Source of the DNA: an uncultured Mollicutes bacterium
GTDB lineage: Bacteria; Bacillota_I; Bacilli_A; RFN20; CAG-826
Direction of reading: 5' to 3'
NCBI GenBank assembly: GCA_900540365.1
Contig: UQFN01000002.1
Coordinates: 90,626-154,625, forward strand
DNA length: 64,000 nucleotides
Shown piece by piece: positions 44,066 through 52,888 of this stretch. Both the position numbers and the translations under genes were made by a program. The notes beneath the pieces were generated by a model. The model searched no databases, was not told the origin of the DNA, and saw only the letters and a list, made by a program, of their open reading frames with translations. Every line of letters begins with the position of its first letter. Positions within the stretch are counted from its first letter, which is position 1.

Positions 44066-45272
44066 CTAAGTTTTCCTCCTTTTCTTTTTCACCAATTTGA
44101 TATTTGTTTGCTTTATCGCTGTCGACAAAATTAAGAGATTGAAGTCTCTTGTTTCCTCCTTCTATCGGCTCAAGTCCAAGTAGTCCTCGACATTCATTTA
44201 TTGACATAAGTCCAAGTGACATCAGTTTCTCAATTGCCGATACCTTTGTAGTCCAACTTGCATATTGAAGCCTTTCACTATAAAAGATTATTTCCGTTCC
44301 ATTTTTAAGTTCGTTATCTGTTAAAAGACCTAAAGAAAAAGCCTCACTAAGTTGAATAGCAAGAGGCTCAATAGTCGTTTCATAAAACGCATTAAATTCA
44401 TTCTCGTTATAGGAATTGCTAAAGACTGGAAGGCTTACTCCAAAGTAGTCAAGAATCTTAGATTGAATGAAATTAAGTGTATCTTTATCAACAAGTTTAG
44501 GATCTAAAGAAATAGGAACATACTCGCTTTTTAAGTCCATAGGCACGATTGAAGATTTGTTTTTAGATGAACCTTCAAGTGCTCTATTAAATGATTCAAC
44601 AGCTTTGTTCCTATCTTCTTCTTTCAATAGACCATTAAGTTTTAGAATGCCTTTAATTTGAAACGAACTAAAGACTGCCTTTTCTACTCCTTGAAGTAAG
44701 GCATCATTAATTCCTAGAGTCTTAAGTAATGCTTCATGGCTTGATTTACTTCCACTTCCTCCAAAAATGTCGTTACCCGTATAGAACCTTCTTAAATGAA
44801 TCACGTTTTCTTTAGGAAGAATAAATGACTCACCACTTTCAAAGTAGAACTTCAAATAATAGGTTTCAGACTTATCTACTATTGGCTCTACTATGATTGG
44901 ATTAAGTGGATATAAGGCTTTAAGCTCTAATGTATCTTTATCATAAAGAGGATAGACAAAAGCATTGTCATTAAGTAAAAGTAATGAAACCACCTTATAG
45001 ATAAACTGATAAGGCGTCATGTATTCATTTGGCTTTGACTTCAATAAAAAAGAGAGGTGTTTGTTCCTCTCCGTAATAAGTCCATCTTCACTTCTTTTAA
45101 TGCATCTACCTTTTAGCTTGGCGCATTGACTTGCTATCCTATCAATACATATTAGAACCACATCTGAATTTGTTATCTTCTCTCCAAATGGCGTCAAAGG
45201 AAGAGCGATATCATTAATCAAGCCTAAAGCATTAAAATTTTCTAATTTCTTCTTTTTTCTTTTAAAAATCAC
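44019..45272 (-). CDS. Phage portal protein
   Basis: 417 residues from GTG 45272 with AAGGAGGAG upstream. HK97-type portal: ITNSDVVLICIDRIASQCAKLKG, LLKSKPNEYMTPYQFIYKVV, LNDNAFVYPLYDKDTLELKALYPL, EVIHLRRFYTG-like VIHLRRFYTGNDIFGGS, MSINECRGLLGLEPIEGG. DNA entry channel of the capsid. Normally adjacent to the large terminase; here a 3-kb cargo cassette is inserted between them. Confidence 0.92.
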   Translation of the reverse strand: MIFKRKKKKLENFNALGLINDIALPLTPFGEKITNSDVVLICIDRIASQCAKLKGRCIKRSEDGLITERNKHLSFLLKSKPNEYMTPYQFIYKVVSLLLLNDNAFVYPLYDKDTLELKALYPLNPIIVEPIVDKSETYYLKFYFESGESFILPKENVIHLRRFYTGNDIFGGSGSKSSHEALLKTLGINDALLQGVEKAVFSSFQIKGILKLNGLLKEEDRNKAVESFNRALEGSSKNKSSIVPMDLKSEYVPISLDPKLVDKDTLNFIQSKILDYFGVSLPVFSNSYNENEFNAFYETTIEPLAIQLSEAFSLGLLTDNELKNGTEIIFYSERLQYASWTTKVSAIEKLMSLGLMSINECRGLLGLEPIEGGNKRLQSLNFVDSDKANKYQIGEKEKEENLDDKGNKNSDFKPNKQ

Positions 45273-45303
45273 ATCAAAACTCCTCCTTTTTCTAAAATTT
45301 GAG

Positions 45304-45334
45304 TAAAAGAAAAGAGCCCAACTAAGAGCTCCTT
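45304..45334 (-). terminator. Terminator of the first cargo cassette
   Basis: On the minus strand AGGAGC pairs with GCTCTT (six pairs, one wobble) across a 10-base loop, followed by TTTTCTTTT. It lies between the small lipoprotein gene and portal, so the cargo is transcribed as its own unit. Confidence 0.5.
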
Positions 45335-45357
45335 AATATCAAAATAGACAATTACAA

Positions 45358-45867
45358 TTAATCAAAATACTCTATGCTAATATAATGAGGATATATCCTA
45401 AATTCGGTAGAATCTTTGGAGTAACAAGCATCAAATCCTGAATATTTGTCAAGAAAGCTAAAGCCAAGCTCAACAAAAGTCTTATTTACAATATCTGAGT
45501 CTGTTTTCATGCTTATTCCATAAATTTCTATCGATGAGTCACAAATATAAATAGACGAAACAACATACATTTCATTTTTTAACATCATCTGATAAAAACA
45601 ATATTCATTAGGGAACGACTCCTTCTCATTTTCATCTTTATCGAAATTATACTTCGAATCAAGATAACGAATAGTATTTCCACTTTCCTGATAAATATTA
45701 TCTTCGACCAAATCTTCGCGACTCACTGTATCACAAATCCAATAATCAAGTATGTAATCGTCAGGTCTAACTAAAGGATCTACATTGTTATGGCAAGAAA
45801 CTAAAGTCAAAGCAAAAATAGAAGCCAGCAGAGGCAGAAAACAACGTTTATTTTTCACGACAATCAC
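45358..45867 (-). CDS. Small lipoprotein in the prophage cargo cassette
   Basis: 169 residues. Lipoprotein signal peptide (CFLPLLASIFALTLVSC, lipobox LVSC, Cys25), then a ~140-residue domain with no recognised family (YDSSIEIYGISMKTDSD-type segments). Membrane-anchored on the outside of the lysogen. It follows the large secreted protein by 4 bases and shares its promoter, so the two probably work together, e.g. as enzyme and protective or assembly partner (inference). Confidence 0.65.
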   Translation of the reverse strand: MIVVKNKRCFLPLLASIFALTLVSCHNNVDPLVRPDDYILDYWICDTVSREDLVEDNIYQESGNTIRYLDSKYNFDKDENEKESFPNEYCFYQMMLKNEMYVVSSIYICDSSIEIYGISMKTDSDIVNKTFVELGFSFLDKYSGFDACYSKDSTEFRIYPHYISIEYFD

Positions 45868-45871
45868 CCCC

Positions 45872-48295
45872 TTATTTACTATAAACTGTATTTAAAGGTC
45901 GTACAGCATAAAATCCGACAAAAAGATTATAATTTAGACCATCGCCAGAATCTCTATCACAAGTTCTAGGATCCATTATCAATTTACCATCACTATCAAC
46001 GTTTTTTACTGGTGTAATTCCAGGCTTATGTGACCAAGTTCCATCAGAATTTTGACGATACCAATGATAATCATATTGATATCCATCACCAGCAGAATAT
46101 TGATTATCTATAACAAACGCAACTTTGTAAGTTCCATCTGGACAAGGGTCATTCGCGTCAATTTCATCAAAGCCAAAGCCTAAAATATTAGCATCACTTT
46201 CGATAGCGGAAATAACTTTGTCTGTGTTTAATAAATCATTCTGTGAAATAGTTTTCCCATTTGCCTGACCAGGCTGCATTGGTTCAAGATTATTTGTGGT
46301 TGGATTAACTTGTGCGTTAACTGCATATGAATAACAATTTGTGTATTGGTAAAGATAATAGTCTATCCATAAGAATTGATTGACAACTGTGTTGTTCCAT
46401 GTATCAGGCGTATAGTCCAATTCGGAACCAGATAATGGCAAATTATAGTTGGATTCATAAAAAGCCATATTACCAATACAAATTCTACCTTTATTACTAT
46501 CACTGGTGCTTACTCCGTTGTATTTGGAATAAAATCTAATACGATAAGCAGGCTGTATAAACTCGATTTTATAGGTGTTTTTATTATTTCTATTTCTAGG
46601 TAGATTTGTTTCGCTAGCCAATAAATCTAAAACAGTCACCCACTCATCTTCAATATATTGTTGAATAACCGCTGCACCATTGCTACTAGAAAGAAGTTCA
46701 CTTGATTGTTCTCTCCAGTGAGATAAATCTACATCAATCCTTGTTAAAGCAGTTTCAAAGCGATATTCAATAAATGCCTCATTTATTCCCTTTCTTATTG
46801 GAGACATTACAATATCTTCGTTATGTATATAACCTACACGATATCTTCTTGTTTCAAATGTAAAACCACGGATAGTATGTGATTCAAACTGTGTTTTTGT
46901 GGATTCATCTGTTGGGTAAGCGTCCGCAAATCCATACTCTTCAGGAGCAATATATGGTTTATTTAAATATGAATCGGGCTTAGTAAATTCTACTCTGCAC
47001 CAATAGTCATCCCAATATGGATATGTATCAGAATTTAATGTTAATAAAACATAATATTTCTCACCAGAGATATCAAAACGTACTTTTTCCCATTGCGAAG
47101 TAGTTAAAGTATAAGATAACGATCTAATATTTGTAACTTCAAAAATGCTAATTCTATTCGAATTTAATATTGAAAAATTAAAATATGGATCCTTATTAGA
47201 CTCCCATTTTTCAGAATATAATGATTTCCAAGAGAAAGTAGGTAACATATCTGCATAGTTACCAGAAACCAATTCAATTTCTCTAGGAAAAATGAATGTC
47301 GATGAATTACTTCCTTCACCAGTTTGAGAAAAATACTTTTGAACAAGGTTTTTTTCTGAATTAACCTCAAGAGTAACTGCACTTACAATTTCCGTATATC
47401 CTAGGTCAGATAACGAAACATGAGTCAATGCAACACCGCTATTTTCATTTCTCCAACCTGTATGCACATATATTTCTTGATTAGAAGAATCATAATCGTA
47501 GGCTATAACGGAATGGGCTTTTGAGGTATTAGGCTGACTAACAACTAAAATCACTGGATTACCTTCGTTGATATTGCTTACGACATTAGACTTCATTTGG
47601 GAAGCATTGCTTCTTTCGTAAAGATTAACGACCACTTCGCTGTCAGAATAGTCCTTGTAATCATGAATATAATAATCAACTAACTCGTAGATGTCTTCTC
47701 CACTTAGTCCTAAAGTACCATTTGCTTCATCAAAATTGATTGTTCCAAAATATTGCTTAGATAAGTCGAATAATTCAAATTGAAAATAAGTATCTTTGTT
47801 TTCAGTGGCTATGGACAAATATTCTTCAACAGTTGCATCAGAGAACAAGCTAGATGGTTCAAATTTAATACCCGGTGAATCAGCATTCGATGGAACTAAA
47901 TAAAAATCTGCTAAAGGCTGTCTATCTATTGTGTAATTAGAGACAACATCATATGTATTTTCAATAATATTATCATCCCAATACACGTCATAAAATGATA
48001 GTAACATTCCAATAGAAACATATCCGCAAGAACCAAACGCATTATTTCCAAAATTATCTCTTAAATTACTAAAATAATAAGATGCATATGTATTATCAAT
48101 ATACGTTTTATCATCGATGTTGGAAGCTAACTGATTAAATAATTCATTTGTACTTTGGTCTTTCAAGCATGCATTTGCTAAAACTTCAGCACCATCCACT
48201 CCTCTTTGAGATAAAGAACTCGTTGTATTTGGCGTTTTAGCAAACGAAAAAATAAAGCTTATCAATGAAGCAAAGATAACAAAACTAAGTTTCAT
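45872..48295 (-). CDS. Secreted protein with two papain-like domains (prophage cargo)
   Basis: 807 residues, cleavable signal peptide (~1-20). First domain: FGSCGYVSIGMLLSFYD (Cys90) and SKAHSVIAYDYDS (His261), a C39-like cysteine peptidase. Middle (about 340-620): beta-rich, apparently two adhesion- or carbohydrate-binding-like modules. Last domain: NCYSYAVN (Cys654), CPDGTYKVAFVID, YDYHWYRQNSDGTWSHKPG (His744, His756), an NlpC/papain-like amidase arrangement seen in proteins of gut Firmicutes. It has no role in virion assembly; as a cargo gene it may change the lysogen's surface, compete with rivals or degrade host proteins. Its own promoter lies upstream. Confidence 0.75.
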   Translation of the reverse strand: MKLSFVIFASLISFIFSFAKTPNTTSSLSQRGVDGAEVLANACLKDQSTNELFNQLASNIDDKTYIDNTYASYYFSNLRDNFGNNAFGSCGYVSIGMLLSFYDVYWDDNIIENTYDVVSNYTIDRQPLADFYLVPSNADSPGIKFEPSSLFSDATVEEYLSIATENKDTYFQFELFDLSKQYFGTINFDEANGTLGLSGEDIYELVDYYIHDYKDYSDSEVVVNLYERSNASQMKSNVVSNINEGNPVILVVSQPNTSKAHSVIAYDYDSSNQEIYVHTGWRNENSGVALTHVSLSDLGYTEIVSAVTLEVNSEKNLVQKYFSQTGEGSNSSTFIFPREIELVSGNYADMLPTFSWKSLYSEKWESNKDPYFNFSILNSNRISIFEVTNIRSLSYTLTTSQWEKVRFDISGEKYYVLLTLNSDTYPYWDDYWCRVEFTKPDSYLNKPYIAPEEYGFADAYPTDESTKTQFESHTIRGFTFETRRYRVGYIHNEDIVMSPIRKGINEAFIEYRFETALTRIDVDLSHWREQSSELLSSSNGAAVIQQYIEDEWVTVLDLLASETNLPRNRNNKNTYKIEFIQPAYRIRFYSKYNGVSTSDSNKGRICIGNMAFYESNYNLPLSGSELDYTPDTWNNTVVNQFLWIDYYLYQYTNCYSYAVNAQVNPTTNNLEPMQPGQANGKTISQNDLLNTDKVISAIESDANILGFGFDEIDANDPCPDGTYKVAFVIDNQYSAGDGYQYDYHWYRQNSDGTWSHKPGITPVKNVDSDGKLIMDPRTCDRDSGDGLNYNLFVGFYAVRPLNTVYSK

Positions 48296-48325
48296 ATTAT
48301 TTCCTCCTAGTTTATCTATAATTCA

Positions 48326-48354
48326 ATTGTACAAAATGTAAGCGTTTAATTCAA
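48326..48354 (-). promoter_or_regulatory. Consensus promoter of the first cargo cassette
   Basis: On the minus strand TTGAAT (48354-48349), a 17-base spacer and TACAAT (48331-48326), in the 88-base gap between the large terminase gene and the cargo gene. Near-consensus vegetative promoter, so cargo expression does not need phage late activation. Confidence 0.7.
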
Positions 48355-48383
48355 TTAGTAATAGATTTCTATTAATATTTATA

Positions 48384-50042
48384 CTATTTAGCAACACTTT
48401 CATAATCTAGCTTATACCTAGTAAGAGTCGCATAAGCGATAATTGTAGCTACCGTGCCATCAATTCTTTTTAATCTTGAATTTAGTTTTGATGGTTGGAT
48501 ATTTCCATTCACATCAACCTTAGCCTGAGTATTAGCTAAACACCACTTAATAATTGGATTGTTATTATAGTTTAAAGCGTGGTTTCTTAAATCGGCTTCG
48601 AGCTGTTTCATAGGTTCAGATAATGTATAAACACCTTGTCTTATCTTTTCCATCTCAAAGCCCATATCTTCCATTTCTTTAACCCAATATTGTGAGTTCC
48701 AAGGATCATATCCAACCCAAAGTGGTCTAATATCATATTTATCGATCATAGTTCTAAACCACTGAGTTACTAAACTAAAATCATTTTGAGAACCATCAGT
48801 TAAAGTGATATATCCTTTTTCTACCCAGATATCATAAGGAACACTATCCTCTTGAATTCTTTCTTTTAAAACATCACTAGGCATAAAGAAATGACTTATC
48901 AAATACTTCTTGCCTTCCTTTTCAACATAAAGAACTGCACAAGTAAGGTCAGTAGTTGAAGATAGGTCAACACCACCTATTGCATAGCTTCCTCTTAAAT
49001 CATCAATTTCAAATGTATCCTTGTTTTCTATATCTTTAAAGTTAAGCCAGGAACCATCTTCAGTTTGTTTGATATTAAAGTCTTTACAAAGCATCGTCAC
49101 TCTAGTAGCTAAGTCGTTTTTAGATTTGTTCATTAAATCTTCTAAATAACTTACTTGCTTAATTTCGCCTAGACTAGGATTAGACTTTATCCAGGTTTTA
49201 GGATCAGTAAATATCTCTTCCTGTGAGTCCTGCGTATAAAGCCAAGGAAGTACACGTTCATCTTCTATCTCGCCTTTAATAATCTTTCTAGCATATTCAA
49301 GCTTACTATCTAGAAAGCCTCCTACTGTTACACCTTCAGTTGTGATGATAAAAATAAGTGGTTCTTTCTTTGTTGATTGAGATTGTTTAATCGCGTCATA
49401 AACTTTACTATCAGTCATTTCATGAACTTCATCAATACAACCAACTTCAATGTTATAACCATCCTTATTTTTAGATTGAGCGGACATCTTTTTAATCTTA
49501 GATTTATTAAGCGAACTTCTCTTATCATTTTTCTTTCCAAATTTAATACAGAAGATATTTTTACTAGTTCTTTTCTCTAAAGTTGGACTAGCTTCTCTCA
49601 TGTTATTTATTTCATCAAATAAAATATTTGCTTGTTCACTAGTATTAGAAGCGCAAACAATATCAACACCTCTTGAAAGAAAGAACTCTGCTAGATCAAT
49701 TCCAGCAATAAAGGTTGTTTTACCATTCTTTCTAGCAATAAGTAATATGACTTCATTAAAGCGTCTAAGCTTTGTATCGCTCATCTTAAAACCAAATGAA
49801 ACTTGAAGAAAAGCCTTCTCCCATAAGGTGAGTTTAAAAGGAAGTCCAGTGAATGGAGATTTAGTGTGTTTACAAAAGGTCTCGATAAAATCTATACGAA
49901 TATAACCAGGCTTTAAATCAAAGAAATATCTAGGATTTGCAAGGTCTTTATATAAATTATCAAGAGTTTTCATTAATTCCTTACCTACTAAAATCTCTCC
50001 ATTTTTAACTTTCTCGTAATACTCTAAAAAGTAGTTTTTCAT
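48384..50042 (-). CDS. terL: Terminase large subunit
   Basis: 552 residues of the Terminase_1 type. ATPase: LIARKNGKTTFIAGI (Walker A-like), FFLSRGVDIVCASNTSEQA, IEVGCIDEVHEM (Walker B), IIFTEG-like IFIITTEGVT. Nuclease: GGVDLSSTTDLTCAVLY (first metal Asp), WVGYDPWNSQYWVKEMEDMG. Cuts and packages phage DNA. Overlaps the P27-like small gene by 4 bases. The stop is followed by the inserted cargo cassette rather than by portal. Confidence 0.92.
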   Translation of the reverse strand: MKNYFLEYYEKVKNGEILVGKELMKTLDNLYKDLANPRYFFDLKPGYIRIDFIETFCKHTKSPFTGLPFKLTLWEKAFLQVSFGFKMSDTKLRRFNEVILLIARKNGKTTFIAGIDLAEFFLSRGVDIVCASNTSEQANILFDEINNMREASPTLEKRTSKNIFCIKFGKKNDKRSSLNKSKIKKMSAQSKNKDGYNIEVGCIDEVHEMTDSKVYDAIKQSQSTKKEPLIFIITTEGVTVGGFLDSKLEYARKIIKGEIEDERVLPWLYTQDSQEEIFTDPKTWIKSNPSLGEIKQVSYLEDLMNKSKNDLATRVTMLCKDFNIKQTEDGSWLNFKDIENKDTFEIDDLRGSYAIGGVDLSSTTDLTCAVLYVEKEGKKYLISHFFMPSDVLKERIQEDSVPYDIWVEKGYITLTDGSQNDFSLVTQWFRTMIDKYDIRPLWVGYDPWNSQYWVKEMEDMGFEMEKIRQGVYTLSEPMKQLEADLRNHALNYNNNPIIKWCLANTQAKVDVNGNIQPSKLNSRLKRIDGTVATIIAYATLTRYKLDYESVAK

Positions 50043-50389
50043 CTTTCTTCTATGGCTTTCTTCATAAATTCATCAAAGGCATCATCTTCTTCACTGATAT
50101 CAGTATCTAGTATCGAGTTTAAGGTTTTAATGATTCCTTGATAGACGCTTAACATTGATAGATATGACTTTAAATTAGGATTAGTTCTCGTTGTTCCTTT
50201 ATTAGAAACTTGAACAGTCCCTTGTCTCTTGATCGTCTTTTCTAGTCCTCTAAGTTCAACAGTAAGAAAAGCTACCTTTTTAAGAAGCTCGTCCACTAAA
50301 GGAAGCTTATCTTCATTACCATTTAAAAAGAGGCCTTTTAGCCTCTCATATTCTTTATAAACACATGTATTAGTTTCATTATTATTCAT
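50039..50389 (-). CDS. terS: Terminase small subunit, P27 type
   Basis: 116 residues: YKEYERLKGLFLNGNEDKLPLVDELLKKVAFLTVELRGLEKTI...RTNPNLKSYLSMLSVYQGIIKTLNSIL, the helical pattern of P27-family small terminases directly in front of the large subunit. Recognises the packaging site. A second small-terminase-like HTH protein is encoded at 57376. Confidence 0.65.
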   Translation of the reverse strand: MNNNETNTCVYKEYERLKGLFLNGNEDKLPLVDELLKKVAFLTVELRGLEKTIKRQGTVQVSNKGTTRTNPNLKSYLSMLSVYQGIIKTLNSILDTDISEEDDAFDEFMKKAIEER

Positions 50390-50819
50390 TTAATTTAACT
50401 CCTTTCAAAAGCCTTGTAGGAATTACCATCACACTTTTAAAATTAGGCGCTTTTAAGGCTTTCTGTGCGATTACGTTTAGCTCCCTTGGTTCTTCTTCGT
50501 ATCCTTTAATAAAAGCGAACGTAAGCCCTAATTTTGCGTTAGATTTAAAGAGGATGTTCTTGCCTAAAAACACTTCTATATCACTTAACTTCCAATAGCC
50601 ATCACTTGTTTTATGAACTTGGATCTTTCCGTTTTTTATTACCATAGTAATAGGACTTCTTTGATAAGCACTTATAAAATAACGATAAGGAATAACTGCA
50701 GTTACATTACATTGTAGGCACACTTCACCATGGATTAAGGGCTCGCCATTATTAGGATATCTTTCAAGTAAATGTCCGCATAAAGGACAACGTTTCTTTT
50801 TATTATTTAAATTAATCAT
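50382..50819 (-). CDS. Zinc-ribbon protein, phage, unknown function
   Basis: 145 residues. N-terminal CPLCGHLL...HGEVCLQCN zinc ribbon, then a beta-rich region (YQRSPITMVIKNGKIQVHKTSDGYWKLSDIEVFLG). Overlaps both neighbours, including the GGCT gene, so it belongs to the amidoligase set. Function unknown. Confidence 0.55.
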   Translation of the reverse strand: MINLNNKKKRCPLCGHLLERYPNNGEPLIHGEVCLQCNVTAVIPYRYFISAYQRSPITMVIKNGKIQVHKTSDGYWKLSDIEVFLGKNILFKSNAKLGLTFAFIKGYEEEPRELNVIAQKALKAPNFKSVMVIPTRLLKGVKLNE

Positions 50820-51241
50820 TCTTTTCTTGTCTCCTCATAGGCTTTAAATAGATAGTTTGTATCAAAGCCAAAGTCCTTATAACCTTCTAGACACGTTCTT
50901 AAATAAAACAAATCTGGCTTCATAACCTTTCTAATCTTAGGATTCATAATGTAAACCATCGCTTTAATAGACTTGCCGTTTAATTCAACTTCTATTTCTT
51001 CTTTAAAATAATGAGTTGGATAGCCTTCATATCTATCAAGTGACTTTTCATCTACTTCATCAATTTCAAATATACCTAAAGGAACTACTGAACCTTTTTC
51101 TTTTCTAATTGTTAAATAATACCTAAATTCTAAAGACCAATCTTTGAGCAAATAGGCGCCTACTTTTTTAGCGTTAGGACACCTATATTTCATCTGCTCT
51201 AAATTGAGGTTTGAACCATAAGCCAAGTAATACTTCTTCAT
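50816..51241 (-). CDS. Gamma-glutamylcyclotransferase-like (GGCT/AIG2) protein
   Basis: 141 residues: KYYLAYGSNLNLEQMKYRCP, the YGSNL binding motif, and VDEKSLDRYEGYPTHYFKEEIEVELNGKSIKAMVYIM, containing the Glu of RYEGYP typical of the fold. Releases or transfers gamma-glutamyl groups. Its ATG shares one base with the stop of the amidoligase gene, an association known from phage gene pairs; together they could build and trim a peptide bond on a surface polymer or metabolite. Confidence 0.8.
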   Translation of the reverse strand: MKKYYLAYGSNLNLEQMKYRCPNAKKVGAYLLKDWSLEFRYYLTIRKEKGSVVPLGIFEIDEVDEKSLDRYEGYPTHYFKEEIEVELNGKSIKAMVYIMNPKIRKVMKPDLFYLRTCLEGYKDFGFDTNYLFKAYEETRKE

Positions 51242-52167
51242 TATCTAGCACCTCCTATTTGTGTTGCCTCTCTTGAGCCAAACCTCCATGCTGAGCATCC
51301 ATCAAGAGCGTGAATTAAATGTTCTCTACAATTCTTAAACTCATCACCAATAAGTCCTAATCTATTAAGGTAGGTTCTCATCGCAAACTTCTCATTTTCA
51401 ACTTGAGGTTTCTTAGAACTAGCACACTTTTGAGTTAAGGCTTGATGGTTAAGTGCTAAGGCAAGAACGATATAACTTCTAACCTTCCCAGCATGAAGTT
51501 CAGAGTTAAATCCTCTAAGTTCAACTGTGTGGTTGCCAGTAAAGAATGAATGAAGGTTTAAGAAGTGATATCTAGAATCGTGATAATGTGTGTTTCTACT
51601 TCCGTAGTAGCCTTCATACCAAATGTCAGCAAGTTGAGACATGGTTTTAGGATGCTTCTTATTAATGGTATTAACTAAGTGTTCATCCATCTTCTTACAA
51701 AATCTCATCCTTTCTTGTTTGATTTCTAAGGCTTTATAAAGAAGATCATTTTTACTAGCCACAATGTTTATGAAGTTTCTAATGCTTCTAACATCGTGAT
51801 CTTCACCATTTAAATGAACGTGAATCCCACAACTTGAGTTTGTTAGGCCTCCTGCTTTTCTAAGTATTCTTACTAGTTCTTGAAGCGTGTTTATGTCCTC
51901 ATCATAAGTAAGAATTGGACTAACTAACTCGCATGAATAATCTCTTGAAGTACTTATGATTTCACCGTTTCTCTTTGTTTGACATCTAAGGGAGCCGTCG
52001 TACATGACCTTCCATTTTTTTCCGTCATGGGCTGTGATGACCTTTGTGTCGTAATAGTCTCTGGCCTCGTTGATGGTTCCGCCAAGGTAGTCGGCGACAA
52101 GTTTCGAAGCTTTGTTTCTGGTGATACCAGTGAACTCAATTTCAATACCGAATTTTTCTTTGAACAT
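51241..52167 (-). CDS. Amidoligase family enzyme
   Basis: 308 residues: FGIEIEFTGITRNKASKLVADYLGG (glutamine-synthetase-like strand with metal-binding Glu), YSCELVSPILTYDEDINTLQELVR, CGIHVHLNGEDHDV, YHFLNLHSFFTGNHTVELRGFNSELHAGKVRSYI. All are hallmarks of the Amidoligase_2 family (glutamine synthetase-like fold). Forms an amide bond between a carboxylate and an amine using ATP; substrate unknown. ATG behind AAGGAGG. Upstream 349 bases carry a palindrome and the cargo terminator but no other gene. Confidence 0.85.
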   Translation of the reverse strand: MFKEKFGIEIEFTGITRNKASKLVADYLGGTINEARDYYDTKVITAHDGKKWKVMYDGSLRCQTKRNGEIISTSRDYSCELVSPILTYDEDINTLQELVRILRKAGGLTNSSCGIHVHLNGEDHDVRSIRNFINIVASKNDLLYKALEIKQERMRFCKKMDEHLVNTINKKHPKTMSQLADIWYEGYYGSRNTHYHDSRYHFLNLHSFFTGNHTVELRGFNSELHAGKVRSYIVLALALNHQALTQKCASSKKPQVENEKFAMRTYLNRLGLIGDEFKNCREHLIHALDGCSAWRFGSREATQIGGAR

Positions 52168-52288
52168 ATTGTTTTTCCTCCTTGAAGGTGTATTTCTTTA
52201 CCCTTCGCACATATATACATCACTCTAAATGCACACGATATCAACTACATTTTTGAGGTATTTTTAAGTATTTTAAAGAGTGTCGAAA

Positions 52289-52306
52289 TTGCTATTAAAA
52301 TAGCAA
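52289..52306. promoter_or_regulatory. Palindrome upstream of the amidoligase gene
   Basis: TTGCTATT-AA-AATAGCAA, perfect 8-base arms, about 120 bases upstream of the amidoligase start. Without a T tail on the minus strand it is not a terminator for that direction; a protein-binding site is more likely, perhaps for a phage late-gene activator. Confidence 0.3.
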
Positions 52307-52463
52307 AAAACACTGCAAAACTAAGGATTTTTACAAAGAAACGATTTAATTCAGTTTTTGAGATTTTCAGATTTTCAAAATATGTGGCTTGTATTTTTCG
52401 TGAGTCCCCCTCGTGCGGTACCCAGGCTTAAATTCATTAGGCTACCCGGGGAGTCTAAATAAA

Positions 52464-52492
52464 CAAAAAAGTCACTATTTTCCAAGTGACTT
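52464..52492 (-). terminator. Terminator of the second cargo cassette
   Basis: Perfect stem AAGTCACT / AGTGACTT, 8-base loop, followed on the minus strand by seven Ts (52470-52464). It lies 25 bases after the stop of the 52517 gene. Confidence 0.8.
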
Positions 52493-52516
52493 AAGCAAGA
52501 TACTTTTTAGATAAAA

Positions 52517-52870
52517 TTAATCGATAGCACTTATGGGATAAAATTTCAAATCTAATCCCCATCCAGGCGATATTCCATTTAAACTATCTTCAGTGTAATT
52601 TAAAATAAGTGAACCGTCTTTTTTTTGAAAAAAGTAGCCGCAATCCACGAAATTTTTTCTCATATGTCTATAAGACATTCCAGGCACTATAAATTTATCT
52701 AAATCAAGTAATGTAAAATATTTTTGTTTAACCTTATATTCATTTTCGATAAAACCATCCAATACATCAAATGTGGCAATAGCCATGTACTCATCATTGT
52801 ATATTCTAGTAACTATAAATTTAGAAAACGGTGTTTGCCCCAAGGCAACAAAATCTCCAACTTTAAACAT
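52517..52870 (-). CDS. Small protein of the second cargo cassette
   Basis: 117 residues, no signal peptide: MFKVGDFVALGQTPFSKFIVTRIYNDEYMAIATFDVLDG, a beta-barrel-like (SH3-like) start; then YRHMRKNFVDCGYFFQKKDGSL. No family recognised. 18 bases after the large secreted protein gene and followed by a terminator, so it is co-transcribed; an immunity or accessory role would be a guess. Confidence 0.5.
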   Translation of the reverse strand: MFKVGDFVALGQTPFSKFIVTRIYNDEYMAIATFDVLDGFIENEYKVKQKYFTLLDLDKFIVPGMSYRHMRKNFVDCGYFFQKKDGSLILNYTEDSLNGISPGWGLDLKFYPISAID

Positions 52871-52888
52871 TGCTTACCCTAACGTAAA

